A stretch of DNA of 64,000 bases from Gemmatimonadaceae bacterium (GCA_013813715.1 JACCRF010000169.1:1-64000), one strand, 5' to 3'; shown: positions 36,533-44,717, numbered from the stretch's first letter. A program made the numbers and translations. Notes: generated by a model from the letters alone, not told the origin.

Positions 36533-36988
36533 ATGGCTACTCGGAAACGGAGTGCGAAATCCGCCGCAGGGACGCTCCTGCCCACCAGGCCATCCGCCTG
36601 TATCGGTGGGATGTGTGATCCGCAACGGATTCAGGGACTCAAGGCCCCTGCGCCCAAGGGCACCCATAATCTTATCACTCTCGAAGGACCAGGCCTCTTT
36701 CTCGCCGGCCACGTCTCGAAACAGGGCGGAGCGACCGGCCTTACCTTCGTACAGCTCCGGATAGACGGTCGCAGCGTTGTTGATCTTTCTTTTGTGGCCG
36801 CCCGCAACCTTGGCTTTACGCAACAGAATCCCTACGGCATCGTCGTCCTGGGTAGTCTCGGGCTGCAGAACCTGACGTTCGGCTGGCCTGTCCCGCTAGT
36901 GTTCAAGCGAAGTCTCACTCTTACGGTAGTCGTGAACGAAACCGGGGTCGTGCAGCTGCTGGCGAACGTGATTCGAGGAAGTCTCTAG
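36533..36988 (+). CDS. Uncharacterised 151-residue protein divergent from the sheath-like chimera
   Basis: The protein has a basic, Ala/Ser-rich start (MATRKRSAKSAAGTLLP), a CIGGMCDP segment and then a beta-rich domain: LITLEGPGLFLAGHVSKQGG, TFVQLRIDGRSVVDLSF, NPYGIVVLGSLGLQNLTFGW, SLTLTVVVNETGVVQLLANV. It has no signal peptide or transmembrane helix. I do not recognise a family; the regular beta strands suggest a sandwich or fibre-like fold. The start is firm because AGGAGG precedes it. Divergence from the chimera at 35605 suggests a linked role, for example two parts of one particle, but this is inference. Confidence 0.8.
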   Translation: MATRKRSAKSAAGTLLPTRPSACIGGMCDPQRIQGLKAPAPKGTHNLITLEGPGLFLAGHVSKQGGATGLTFVQLRIDGRSVVDLSFVAARNLGFTQQNPYGIVVLGSLGLQNLTFGWPVPLVFKRSLTLTVVVNETGVVQLLANVIRGSL

Positions 36989-37012
36989 GCTGTCTTCAGG
37001 TTCGGGCTCATT

Positions 37013-37061
37013 GAGATCAGGAGATCGCCGAGATCAGGAGGGATCGGAAAAGATCGGAGAT
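37013..37061. repeat. GATC-dense patch with direct repeats
   Basis: GAGATCAGGAG occurs at 37013-37023 and again at 37030-37040, with further GATC sites after it. In all there are six GATC tetramers within about 50 bases, just before the serine hydrolase gene. Either methylation-sensitive control or chance expansion of a short repeat could explain it. Confidence 0.5.
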
Positions 37062-37105
37062 CGCCTGTTCGCACGTCGCCCGTTATTCTCAGCCTCAGCC
37101 CTGCC

Positions 37106-38209
37106 GTGACTTACGCGGCGGGGCTTTGTGCCCTCTGGAAGTTCGTCAGGCTGGGCTTCCTGTGTTTTGCAGTCTCGCTTCTCTTCGCTGCCTGCGCAAC
37201 GAGAGGTCATCGCGTGACGGATGAGATCGACGTGCTGATGCGTGCCTACGACGGAGTCGTGCCGGGTGCATCGTTACTCGTTGTCAAAGAAGGCGTGCCG
37301 GTGATTCGACGCGCATGGGGGCTGTCGAATCTCGAGGATCGCGTTGCCGCGACTCCGGCGACGAACTACCGGCTTGCGTCGGTCACAAAGCAATTCACTG
37401 CCGCCGCCATTCTACTTCTCGCCGAGGGTGCCAAGCTCAGTCTCGATGACCGTGTGGGAAGGTGGCTGCCCTCACTTCCTGCGGCTGCTGGCACGGTCAC
37501 GATACGCCATCTTCTCACTCACACCTCGGGCATCGTCGACTACGAGGACCTGATTCCGGCGGGCGCCACCGTGCAGCTCCGTGATGCTGACGTGCTGCGC
37601 CTGCTCGAGTCGGAAGACAGCACATATTTTGTGCCCGGCACCAACTATCAATACAGCAACAGCGGTTATGCCCTGCTTGCGCTCATCGTGGAGCGTGTGT
37701 CCGGCCAGCGCTTCGCATCGTTCCTCCAGAGCAGGATTTTCCTGCCGCTTGGCATGCACAACACGGTCACGCACGAAGACGGAGTTTCGTCGGTTTCGAG
37801 GCGCGCGTTCGGGTACACCCGGAGGAATGGTGACTGGGCGCTGAAGGATCAGAGCATCACGAGTGCCGTGCTCGGCGACGGCGGCGTCTATTCGTCAATC
37901 GATGATCTCGCGAAGTGGGATGCGGCGCTCTACGACTCGCGTCTGTTGAGCAACGAGTCGCGGCGACTTGCGTTCACACCGCACATTGCGACGAACGATG
38001 CGGGCACACAGTACGGCTTCGGGTGGCGCATCACCGGCGAAACGGTCTGGCACTCCGGGGAGACGAGTGGATTCCGGAACGTCATCGTGCGCTTCCCTGC
38101 GAGACGGCTCTCCGTCGTGATTCTCACCAACCGCGACGATCCGCCACCGCGCGCAACGGCGTTGGCAATCACAAGGGTCACCCTCGGCCAGGGCCTCAAA
38201 GCGCGCTGA
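37106..38209 (+). CDS. Serine hydrolase of the class C beta-lactamase fold, lipoprotein
   Basis: This 367-residue protein has a GTG start and a lipoprotein leader (LCFAVSLLFAAC). The catalytic Ser-x-x-Lys is in LASVTKQFTAAAIL, Tyr-x-Asn in YQYSNSGYALLALIVE, and the HSGE motif (WHSGETSGFRNV) takes the place of the HTG triad element. Family members include DD-peptidases, esterases and beta-lactamases; the substrate cannot be assigned. It is a paralogue of the gene at 47149 (shared VTIRHLLTHTSG-type segment). Upstream lies the GATC-rich patch. Confidence 0.9.
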   Translation: MTYAAGLCALWKFVRLGFLCFAVSLLFAACATRGHRVTDEIDVLMRAYDGVVPGASLLVVKEGVPVIRRAWGLSNLEDRVAATPATNYRLASVTKQFTAAAILLLAEGAKLSLDDRVGRWLPSLPAAAGTVTIRHLLTHTSGIVDYEDLIPAGATVQLRDADVLRLLESEDSTYFVPGTNYQYSNSGYALLALIVERVSGQRFASFLQSRIFLPLGMHNTVTHEDGVSSVSRRAFGYTRRNGDWALKDQSITSAVLGDGGVYSSIDDLAKWDAALYDSRLLSNESRRLAFTPHIATNDAGTQYGFGWRITGETVWHSGETSGFRNVIVRFPARRLSVVILTNRDDPPPRATALAITRVTLGQGLKAR

Positions 38210-38424
38210 TCTGCATCTTCGATCAGCCCAAGCGACCAACCCGTTGGCATCGCCGCGTCCTCGTCCCCGTACTCATCCAGGATGCTCGCTACTTCGCTCG
38301 AGCCCGAAAGCTCCAAACTGCGGGCTTGTGCTTTTCTCTTGGTCCTTTCCAGCATCGGGCATTCCCCTTGCGGTTCGTCGATCCGGGGAGCAAGCGACGG
38401 TCGATACCGAAGCATGGAGGCACA
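38210..38424. other. Intergenic region upstream of the 125-residue protein
   Basis: This is a 215-base gap with no gene I can support. Long ORFs cross it on both strands, but they run through the coding part of the serine hydrolase and look like shadows. The last bases carry GGAGG, the ribosome site of the next gene. Confidence 0.5.
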
Positions 38425-38802
38425 ATGGCGGACGCCAACCGAAGCAATGAGCTGGGATCCAGCACAACCGGCAGCATCTCCGGCGCGGTGGCGAGCATGG
38501 CCGGCACGTTTGCCCCCGACTGGCAATCGGACGAGTCCTGGTGGCAAGAGAACTTTCGCGACCGGTCCTACGCCACTGCTGACCGTGACTTCAGCTACTA
38601 CTCACCTGCATACCGGTATGGATACGAGTCGGCCGGAAAGTATCAGGGGCAAAGCTGGAGCGACACGGAAAACGACCTTCGCTCCGGATGGGACAAATAT
38701 GAGTACCGCGGAGCATCTACCTGGGAAAACGTGAAGGACGCCGTTAGAGACGCCTGGGACCGGGTGACCGAACGGTACGACGTGCACGTCAGCAATCGCT
38801 GA
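38425..38802 (+). CDS. Small acidic Tyr/Trp-rich conserved hypothetical protein
   Basis: The track hides this in a longer ORF. The ATG at 38425 follows GGAGG and gives 125 residues. It starts MADANRSNELGSSTTGSISG and has WQSDESWWQENFRDRSYATADRDFSYYSPAYRYGYESAG, then STWENVKDAVRDAWDRVTERYD, an amphipathic helix. Similar proteins with RxYAxADRDYxYYxPAYxYG are, as I recall, found beside stress and membrane-associated genes; no function is known. No signal peptide or membrane segment is visible. Confidence 0.82.
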   Translation: MADANRSNELGSSTTGSISGAVASMAGTFAPDWQSDESWWQENFRDRSYATADRDFSYYSPAYRYGYESAGKYQGQSWSDTENDLRSGWDKYEYRGASTWENVKDAVRDAWDRVTERYDVHVSNR

Positions 38803-38833
38803 TCGAAACGGCGTCATCGACTTTTCGGAGCCG

Positions 38834-39073
38834 TCAGGCGTTTAGCCGGGCGACCTCCACTCTGACGGTGCCTTCGCTGAAGCGCACGCTGACCTGCCAG
38901 GGATTACAGCATACTTCGCAGTCCTCGACATACTGCTGAAAGCTGCCGCTCCCGGGGTCGACAGCGATTGACACCGTCTCACCGCAGTACGGACACGCTA
39001 CGTCGGCAGAATCCTCCGCCGTTCCGTCCCCGAGCGGAAACTCTTCGTCGAGATTGAAGTCGTCTTCGGCCAT
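38834..39073 (-). CDS. CPXCG-motif cysteine-rich protein
   Basis: This 79-residue protein has ADVACPYCGETVSIAVDPGSG and then YVEDCEVCCNPWQVSV. The two Cys pairs would form a zinc-binding knuckle, as in the Cys_rich_CPXG family. An acidic leader (MAEDDFNLDEEFPLGDG) precedes it. The function is unknown. It is convergent with the 125-residue protein. Confidence 0.88.
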   Translation of the reverse strand: MAEDDFNLDEEFPLGDGTAEDSADVACPYCGETVSIAVDPGSGSFQQYVEDCEVCCNPWQVSVRFSEGTVRVEVARLNA

Positions 39074-39114
39074 ATAATTGTCGCGTCGTAGCGAAGCTGC
39101 TGCGACAGGCAGAG

Positions 39115-39363
39115 TTATCGCGCTGATTCGAGCCAGCGCCGTCCCTCTTCTGTCAGCGACAGATTGTCGATCGAGACGTACTGATTCGTGTTCCGGTTGC
39201 CGACGCGAGGCTCACCGCTTGTGAGCATTCCGCGGCGCGACAGAGCGAGGACGTGCTCGATGAGCTCCGAGAAGTTCTCTCCCGATTCTCCCGGATTTCT
39301 GGGCGCATATAAAGCCGTTTCGCCCTGAGCTACGCGTTGCAGCACGCCGATCAGGTAGACCAT
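39115..39363 (-). CDS. Small uncharacterised protein, winged-helix-like
   Basis: The track ORF reaches 39486, but its first 41 residues overlap the decayed AHSA1 gene and look non-coding. From ATG 39363 the protein is MVYLIGVLQRVAQGETALYA, then ENFSELIEHVLALSRRGMLT, and ends NLSLTEEGRRWLESAR. The helical start followed by a turn-strand-helix ending resembles small winged-helix domains, but I do not recognise a family. No clear ribosome site was found, so the start is uncertain. Confidence 0.55.
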   Translation of the reverse strand: MVYLIGVLQRVAQGETALYAPRNPGESGENFSELIEHVLALSRRGMLTSGEPRVGNRNTNQYVSIDNLSLTEEGRRWLESAR

Positions 39364-39419
39364 CCAATAAAGTTGGCATATCCGCGATCGGCGCGACGAG
39401 TCGCTCGTAAGAGCTAGAG

Positions 39420-39591
39420 CTAGAGCCCAACCGGAATTCCGCCGTTCACCAGATGTTCCTGGAGGCGGTCGAAGCATTCGTTCCATCCGCCCGCGTGCCC
39501 GTCACGCGAGATCCCGAGGAGCGGCGAAGGCACGGGTAATGACCAGCTCGCTGTCGCTGATTGTCTGAGTGTCACCGTTTTTTTCGGCCAT
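39420..39591 (-). pseudogene. AHSA1/SRPBCC-family gene broken by an internal deletion
   Basis: After the ArsR gene, ATG 39591 (behind GGAGA) starts MAEKNGDTQTISDSELVITR then AFAAPRDLA and a TGA at 39504-39502. This is the usual N-terminus of an AHSA1/SRPBCC protein. In another frame the sequence resumes as RDGHAGGWNECFDRLQEHLV and ends at 39420, the usual C-terminus. The roughly 100 residues in between are missing, and the junction (GATCTCGCGTGACGGG) puts the halves out of frame. Intact ArsR-SRPBCC pairs are common neighbours. An AGAGCT triple repeat sits over the final stop. Confidence 0.8.
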
Positions 39592-39955
39592 GTTTCTTCT
39601 CCTTTGATTGGACTTCGCGCAGATAGTCGTCCAGTTGATCGAAGCTCTGTTCCCAGTATCGGCGGTAGTGCTCGATCCAGGCGGCGGCGGCTTTCATCGG
39701 AGTTGCCTCGAGCCGGCATGGCCGCCATTGCGCCTCACGCCCTTGCGAGACCAGACCGGCGCGTTGCAGCACTTTGACGTGCTTCGAGATCGCGGGCAGC
39801 GTCATCTCGAAGGGCTTGGCCAGCTCGGTCACCGAAGTTTCGCCTGCGGCGAGCCGGGACAGGATGGCACGCCGGGTGGGGTCGGCGAGAGCGCCGAAGG
39901 TGAGGTTGAGGGATTCGGGAACCGCGTGGGAACCCTTTGGAGCGTATTTAACCAT
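39572..39955 (-). CDS. ArsR-family winged-helix regulator
   Basis: I use ATG 39955; the track start at 40009 lies upstream of the promoter. The 127-residue protein has the ArsR pattern NLTFGALADPTRRAILSRLAAGETSVTELAK, then FEMTLPAISKHVKVLQRAGLV as the recognition helix, and a basic tail (KEKKHGRKKR). This subgroup (ALADPTRRAIL...LPAISKHVKVL) usually acts with an SRPBCC-domain partner, not with metal. The partner gene overlaps its end by 20 bases but is decayed. The promoter and a palindrome cover the start codon, so it probably represses itself. Confidence 0.92.
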   Translation of the reverse strand: MVKYAPKGSHAVPESLNLTFGALADPTRRAILSRLAAGETSVTELAKPFEMTLPAISKHVKVLQRAGLVSQGREAQWRPCRLEATPMKAAAAWIEHYRRYWEQSFDQLDDYLREVQSKEKKHGRKKR

Positions 39956-39989
39956 ATGGTATAATACAGAGCGGGTGTCAGCCTGTAAA
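39951..39989 (-). promoter_or_regulatory. ArsR promoter and palindromic operator overlapping the start codon
   Basis: On the minus strand TTTACA (39989-39984) is followed after 17 bases by TATTAT (39966-39961), each one base from consensus. The start codon lies five bases after the -10 box inside the perfect palindrome ACCATATGGT (39951-39960). Transcription would begin at or next to the ATG, so the message is probably leaderless and the palindrome a likely self-binding site. Confidence 0.7.
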
Positions 39990-40196
39990 GAGCAGCTGGA
40001 TGTCGTCACACGTCAGTTGAGGAGGATCTTCGTTTATCGCGAGTCCGTCCTGATTCAGCTCTTGTCCAAGCGACATCGAGGGAGGTCCTGCCGCCTGCAG
40101 TCCGGTGCCGTGGGGTGAAAAACTCTCGCGCTCTCCCACGAGTGATTGTATCCTGCGGGGCTGCTCACATGACCCCTCTACAAAGGAGCGCTTCCA
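39990..40196. other. Intergenic region between divergent ArsR and DUF1761 genes
   Basis: I see no gene here. A minus-strand open frame crosses it, but it begins inside the DUF1761 and PLP-enzyme genes and is a shadow. CAAAGGAG just before 40197 is the ribosome site of the DUF1761 gene. Confidence 0.45.
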
Positions 40197-40619
40197 ATGC
40201 CGCACATCAACTACCTCGCGGTTCTGGTTTCGGCGGTCGTGATCTTCATGCTCGGTGGCTTGTGGTACTCGCCCGTGATGTTCGCGAAGAGGTGGATAGC
40301 GCTCCAGGGCAGGACGGTGGAAGAGATGCAGGCCTCGGGAGGCGCCAGCGCGGCGATGTACATCCAGGTCTTTCTTTGCGGTCTCATCACCGCCTGGATA
40401 ATGGCGATCGTCCTTGGCTTCCTTCCGCGGCTCGACCTGGTGCGTGGACTCAAGCTCGCCGGTATCTGCTGGCTCGGATTCGCTGCGGCGACAAGCTATG
40501 GAACAGCGTTGTTCTCGATGAAGCCGCGGGCGCTCTGGCTCATCGACACGGCCTACAACCTCGTGGCATTCCTTGCGGCAGCGACCATTCTGACACTCTG
40601 GAGACCGATTATTCCCTGA
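40197..40619 (+). CDS. DUF1761-family membrane protein
   Basis: This 140-residue protein has four predicted membrane helices: LAVLVSAVVIFMLGGLWYSP at the start, YIQVFLCGLITAWIMAIVLG, KLAGICWLGFAAATSYGTAL and IDTAYNLVAFLAAATILTLW. The GGLWYSPVMFAKRW motif is characteristic of DUF1761. The function is unknown. AGGAG precedes the ATG. It diverges from the ArsR gene and is followed 47 bases later by a PLP enzyme on the same strand. Confidence 0.9.
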   Translation: MPHINYLAVLVSAVVIFMLGGLWYSPVMFAKRWIALQGRTVEEMQASGGASAAMYIQVFLCGLITAWIMAIVLGFLPRLDLVRGLKLAGICWLGFAAATSYGTALFSMKPRALWLIDTAYNLVAFLAAATILTLWRPIIP

Positions 40620-40666
40620 GGCATCCAATTCGTTGACAGAGCGGGAAGGGGTCGGGAGCTTTGCGC

Positions 40667-41827
40667 ATGGCAATCGCTCCTGATGATATCCGGATCTGTC
40701 TCGAGGATCATCCCGCTCGCGAGCCCGGCCCGCAGCCGATGGCCGAGCCACTTGTGCAGACATCGCTTTTCGCGTTTCCGAATTACGATGCGATGCTCGA
40801 GGCATTCCGTGCGGAGCACCGTAACTACGTCTATTCGCGGGGGCAGAATCCGACAGTAGAGGTTCTCGAGAAAAAGCTTGCGGCACTCGAGCAGGGCGAG
40901 GCCTGCAAATGCTTCGCGTCGGGCATGGCTGCTGTCAGCGCCGTGATCATGGGCCTGTTGAAGGCAGGCGACCATATCCTCTTCGTCAACCACACCTACG
41001 GCCCGACGATTCAGCTCGCGAGGCACCTGAAGCGATTCGGCATCGAGCACGATCTGTTGCTGGACCTTTCTCCTGACGATGTCACGCGCGCCCTGCGGCC
41101 GAACACGCGCCTCGTGTGGCTCGAGAATCCGGGGACGATGCTGTTTCGGACGATGGACGTCGATGCAATTGGCGATGTCGCCCGCGCGCATGGTGCTTTG
41201 ACGTGCATCGATAACAGTTGGGCGTCGCCTCTCTTTCAAAAACCCATCCATCACGGTGTGGACATCGTCGTCCATTCCGCGACGAAGTACATCGGCGGTC
41301 ACAGCGATGTCGTCGCGGGTGCAGTGATAGCGACTGCTGAAAGGATGGAACAGATCTTTTATCGCGCATATCTGTTGAACGGCGGGATGCTCGCGCCGTT
41401 CGATGCGTGGCTACTGCTTCGTGGAATACGGACGCTCCCCGTACGGATGCAGCAGCATGAAGTGGATGCCTTGCGTGTTGCGGAGTGGCTGCGCTCGCGG
41501 CCGGAGGTGGGTGCGGTGCATCATCCGGCGTTTGGCGAGCCTTCGCGATCACTCACCGGGCATTCCGGATTGTTCAGCTTCGAGCTCGCTGCGGGCGGGT
41601 TTGATGCGGTGCGCCGGTTCATCGATGGACTAAAGCGGTTTCGGATCGGAGTGAGCTGGGGTGGGGTCGAGAGCCTGGTGATATCGCCGAACCGCGGGAG
41701 CAACCTGGCGTATCTCGATGCACAGCGGATGCCGCATTCGCTTGTGCGGATTTCGATCGGGCTCGAGGGTGCCGAGGCGCTGATCGAGGATATCGAATCG
41801 TCACTCCGTTCGTTGTCCCAGGCCTAG
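40667..41827 (+). CDS. Trans-sulfuration-family PLP enzyme (cystathionine gamma-synthase/beta-lyase-like)
   Basis: This is a PLP-dependent Cys/Met metabolism enzyme. It has YVYSRGQNPTVEVLEKKLAALE, the cofactor-stacking region FASGMAAVSAVIMGLL, CIDNSWASPLFQKPIHHG, the PLP lysine in VVHSATKYIGGHSD, and SLVRISIGLEGAEALIEDIE at the end. I use ATG 40667; the track begins at a TTG six bases earlier. The Asp-Asn-Ser-Trp sequence, in place of the more common DNTxA, suggests a divergent branch. The reaction (synthase, beta-lyase or gamma-lyase) cannot be set from sequence alone. Confidence 0.9.
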   Translation: MAIAPDDIRICLEDHPAREPGPQPMAEPLVQTSLFAFPNYDAMLEAFRAEHRNYVYSRGQNPTVEVLEKKLAALEQGEACKCFASGMAAVSAVIMGLLKAGDHILFVNHTYGPTIQLARHLKRFGIEHDLLLDLSPDDVTRALRPNTRLVWLENPGTMLFRTMDVDAIGDVARAHGALTCIDNSWASPLFQKPIHHGVDIVVHSATKYIGGHSDVVAGAVIATAERMEQIFYRAYLLNGGMLAPFDAWLLLRGIRTLPVRMQQHEVDALRVAEWLRSRPEVGAVHHPAFGEPSRSLTGHSGLFSFELAAGGFDAVRRFIDGLKRFRIGVSWGGVESLVISPNRGSNLAYLDAQRMPHSLVRISIGLEGAEALIEDIESSLRSLSQA

Positions 41828-41878
41828 TTCAGTTGAAATGTCCAAGGGGGGGCTTGCCTGTCCCGACATACCGAGACC

Positions 41879-42577
41879 TCAGGGCGGCGGCAACAGGCCG
41901 CTGAGGGTCACAACGTTGTACCCTCTCCGCGCGAGCTCGGGCAAGAGACGTGCGAGTACCTTCACCGTGTTTCGGCCCTTGTATCCACCATCGTGCAGGA
42001 TGATGATCGATCCCGGGCGAACTTGCCGCAGAATCACGCGCACCGAGTAACTGGCAACAGGAATCTGCGGGTCGAAGGGATAGACCGAGCCGAGAGCGCA
42101 GCGGTAGTTGTGCTTGCGAATTGTCGAGATCATTCTTTCGTTGTACCACCCGGAACCCGGTCGCATCCAGCGAGGTGTCGCAAACCGCCTCAGGGCACTG
42201 TCGGCCACGAGTAGCGAGCTCTCGAACGCGGACGGCGAGAGAAAGATGCTCGCTTCGTTCCGACTCATGTGGTTTCCGATCTCATGGCCATCCCGCAGCA
42301 TGCGGAGGACAAGGGAGTCGTTTCCAGGGATGTGTGACGAGATCAGAAAGAACGTCGCGCGTGAATCGTATCTGCGGAGGAGATCCAGGATGCGCGGGGT
42401 TGTCTCGCGGTCGGGGCCATCGTCCAGGCTGAGCGCGACAGTTCTTGTCCGAGTCGAGTCGGCGTGGAATACGCATCCAGGGTGTGCCGCCGCGATTCGC
42501 TGAACGAGAGGATATGGCGTGCATGCCGTCAGCAGAAATGTCACGGAGACAAAACTGCCAAGCCGGCTTGTTCGCAC
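41879..42577 (-). CDS. Polysaccharide deacetylase (NodB/CE4) lipoprotein
   Basis: This 232-residue protein has a lipoprotein leader (SVTFLLTAC). CE4 motifs are present: motif 1 TVALSLDDGPDRETTP (catalytic Asp and metal Asp), motif 2 GHEIGNHMSRNEA, motif 3 MRPGSGWYNERM, motif 5 GSIIILHDGG. In motif 2 the second metal His is kept (GNH). It probably removes acetyl groups from peptidoglycan or another surface polysaccharide. It is convergent with the PLP enzyme and lies 71 bases downstream of the ettA stop on the same strand. Confidence 0.9.
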   Translation of the reverse strand: MRTSRLGSFVSVTFLLTACTPYPLVQRIAAAHPGCVFHADSTRTRTVALSLDDGPDRETTPRILDLLRRYDSRATFFLISSHIPGNDSLVLRMLRDGHEIGNHMSRNEASIFLSPSAFESSLLVADSALRRFATPRWMRPGSGWYNERMISTIRKHNYRCALGSVYPFDPQIPVASYSVRVILRQVRPGSIIILHDGGYKGRNTVKVLARLLPELARRGYNVVTLSGLLPPP

Positions 42578-42648
42578 TACCGGCTCGACGCCGGATCTCT
42601 ACTGTGCACCATCGCTCACAGGATATTGTCGGACAACCATATCACCGA

Positions 42649-44325
42649 CTATCCCCGCACCAGCGCCCTGTACTTGATCCGGTGCGGCTGATCCGCATCC
42701 GCGCCCTTCCGCTTCTTCAGGTCCTCGATGTACGCCTGGTAGTTCCCCTCGAACCAGACCACCTCCGAATCTCCTTCAAACGCCAGCATGTGCGTTGCAA
42801 TACGATCCAGGAACCACCGATCGTGCGAGATAACGACAGCACATCCTGAGAAATCGAGCAGTGCATCCTCTAAAGCTCGCAGCGTATCGACGTCGAGATC
42901 ATTGGTCGGCTCATCCAGCAGGAGCAGATTCCCACCGCTTTTCAACAGCTTAGCGAGATGCAGCCGGTTCCTCTCGCCTCCGGAAAGATTCGCAACAGAT
43001 TTCTGCTGATCTGCGCCCTTGAAATTGAAGCTGGACAGATACCCGCGCGCATTGATTTCGCGCTTCCCCACCTGGATCATGTCCTGCCCGCCACTCACCT
43101 CAGCGTAAACGGTCTTTGACGCATCCAACCCGCGATCCTGATCGACATACGCGAGCTGCACCGTCTCCCCAACCTTCAACGATCCCGCATCGGCCGATTC
43201 CTCACCGACAATCATCCGGAACAACGTCGTCTTTCCCGCACCGTTCGGCCCGATCACTCCAACTATTCCGCCACGCGGCAGAGCGAACGACAGGGAATCG
43301 AACAGCACCTTTTCGCCATACGACTTCGCTAATCCATCCGCTATCACGACGTCATTTCCAAGCCGCGGAGCTGGCGGAATCACGATCTCGTTCTGCGCGA
43401 TCCGCTCCTCCTGTTTCTCGGAAGCGAGCTCTTCATACTTCTGCAATCGCGCCTTGCTCTTCGCCTGCCGGGCACGCGGCGCCATCCGCACCCATTCCAG
43501 CTCGTGCTCGAGCGTCCGCTGGCGGGCAGATACCTGCTTCTCCTCGGTAGCCAGCCGATTCTTCTTCTGTTCGAGCCACGACGTGTAATTTCCCTCCCAC
43601 GGAATCCCGTACCCGCGGTCGAGCTCGAGAATCCACTTCGCGACGTTGTCCAGAAAGTACCGGTCATGCGTAACAGCGACGACCGTCCCCGGAAACTCGG
43701 CCAGATACCGCTCTAGCCACGCCACCGATTCTGCGTCGAGATGATTCGTGGGCTCATCGAGCAGCAGCATGTCCGGCTCTTCAAGGAGTGTCCGGCACAG
43801 CGCGACACGCCGCATCTCGCCACCCGACAAGGTCGAGACGTCGGCATCCGCAGGTGGCAGACGCAGGGCATCCATCGCGATTTCTATCTTCCGGTCCAGC
43901 TCCCAAAGGTTCGCCGCGTCGATCCTCTCCTGAACCCGCCCCTGCTTGTCCAGCAGCTTCTGCATCTCGTCGTCGCTCATCGGCTCGGCGAATTTCATCG
44001 AGATCTCCTCGAACTGCTTCACCAGAGCCCGCTGCGCTTGCACCGCGACTTCGACATTCTCCTGCACGTTCTTCGACGCATCGAGTTCGGGTACCTGCGA
44101 CAGGTACCCAATGCGCGTGCCCTCGTGCGGCCAGGCCTCACCCTGAAAATCGTGATCGACTCCGGCCATGATGCGCAACAGAGTCGACTTTCCAGCGCCA
44201 TTGCCACCCAGCACGCCGATCTTCGCGCCGGGATAGAATGAGAGCCAGATTCCGCGCAAGATCTCCCGCGATGGCGGGACGACCTTGCGGAGGTCCTTCA
44301 TTACATAGATGAACTGGGGTGCCAC
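42649..44325 (-). CDS. ettA: Energy-dependent translational throttle protein EttA (ABC-F ATPase)
   Basis: This 558-residue ABC-F protein has two nucleotide-binding domains and no membrane part. Domain 1 has [29 protein letters not shown] and [15 protein letters not shown]; domain 2 has [28 protein letters not shown] and [16 protein letters not shown]. The opening ([22 protein letters not shown]), the 'arm' insert and the linker match EttA. It binds the ribosomal E site and tunes early translation with the ATP/ADP ratio. It stands alone on the minus strand. Confidence 0.96.
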   Translation of the reverse strand: MAPQFIYVMKDLRKVVPPSREILRGIWLSFYPGAKIGVLGGNGAGKSTLLRIMAGVDHDFQGEAWPHEGTRIGYLSQVPELDASKNVQENVEVAVQAQRALVKQFEEISMKFAEPMSDDEMQKLLDKQGRVQERIDAANLWELDRKIEIAMDALRLPPADADVSTLSGGEMRRVALCRTLLEEPDMLLLDEPTNHLDAESVAWLERYLAEFPGTVVAVTHDRYFLDNVAKWILELDRGYGIPWEGNYTSWLEQKKNRLATEEKQVSARQRTLEHELEWVRMAPRARQAKSKARLQKYEELASEKQEERIAQNEIVIPPAPRLGNDVVIADGLAKSYGEKVLFDSLSFALPRGGIVGVIGPNGAGKTTLFRMIVGEESADAGSLKVGETVQLAYVDQDRGLDASKTVYAEVSGGQDMIQVGKREINARGYLSSFNFKGADQQKSVANLSGGERNRLHLAKLLKSGGNLLLLDEPTNDLDVDTLRALEDALLDFSGCAVVISHDRWFLDRIATHMLAFEGDSEVVWFEGNYQAYIEDLKKRKGADADQPHRIKYRALVRG

Positions 44326-44441
44326 AAGGAGCCTCGATTACTGGGGTTGCCGCGTTCCTGCCAGCCGCGCCGGGGCGCTCCTAAACCTAAAACGCTCCAG
44401 CGCGCTGCAGGACGATCAGGAATCTGGCTCCGGGGGAGCGC

Positions 44442-44717
44442 CTACGTCCCCGCACCTACTCCACTGGGCAGGCCAATCGAGTCCTTGTTCTCCACCTCGA
44501 AATAGTCGTTGTTGCTGAAGCTGCTCACGTGACCTTCGAGAAAGGTCTGGACCTTGGCCACCGATTCACCCTCCCAGATACAAATCCCCCGCGTGCCGTC
44601 CTTTGTCGGCATGCAGTGATGTAGCTGAATTCCTTCCGGCAAACTGGGAACGAGCTCCTGCGCTTTCCCCCAAAACTTTTCGGGGTCGCTGATCCGATGC
44701 TGCACTGCGACGTACAC
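44442..44717 (-). CDS. Small muconolactone-isomerase-like dimeric barrel protein, uncharacterised
   Basis: The track ORF starts at 44927 and overlaps the divergent amidohydrolase start. A GTG at 44717, preceded by AGGAGG at good spacing, gives a 91-residue protein: MYVAVQHRISDPEKFWGKAQELVPSLPEG, LHHCMPTKDGTRGICIWEG, VAKVQTFLEGHVSSFSNNDYFEVE. The beta-alpha-beta arrangement with a central His and a Trp suggests a ferredoxin-like, dimeric alpha/beta-barrel fold. No enzyme activity can be assigned. Confidence 0.75.
   Translation of the reverse strand: MYVAVQHRISDPEKFWGKAQELVPSLPEGIQLHHCMPTKDGTRGICIWEGESVAKVQTFLEGHVSSFSNNDYFEVENKDSIGLPSGVGAGT

Noticed and set aside
35605-36988. Prophage or complete injection-system locus
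   Set aside because: Only one chimeric gene with tail motifs is present; there are no capsid, terminase, tube, integrase or ATPase genes nearby and no att-like repeats were seen.
37930-38547. 205-residue minus-strand ORF with a plausible segment (MLERTKRKAQARS... ILDEYGDED)
   Set aside because: It runs through the 3' part of the serine hydrolase and the start of the 125-residue protein with no ribosome site or family match, so it is treated as a shadow.
39407-39425. AGAGCT hexamer repeat as a separate functional element
   Set aside because: Only three short units, lying over the stop of the decayed AHSA1 gene; too small to support a role of its own.
39978-40886. 302-residue minus-strand ORF over the ArsR-DUF1761 gap
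   Set aside because: It overlaps two good plus-strand genes, is Arg/Glu/His-rich and has no domain; only its last 70 residues lie in the gap and they match nothing I know.
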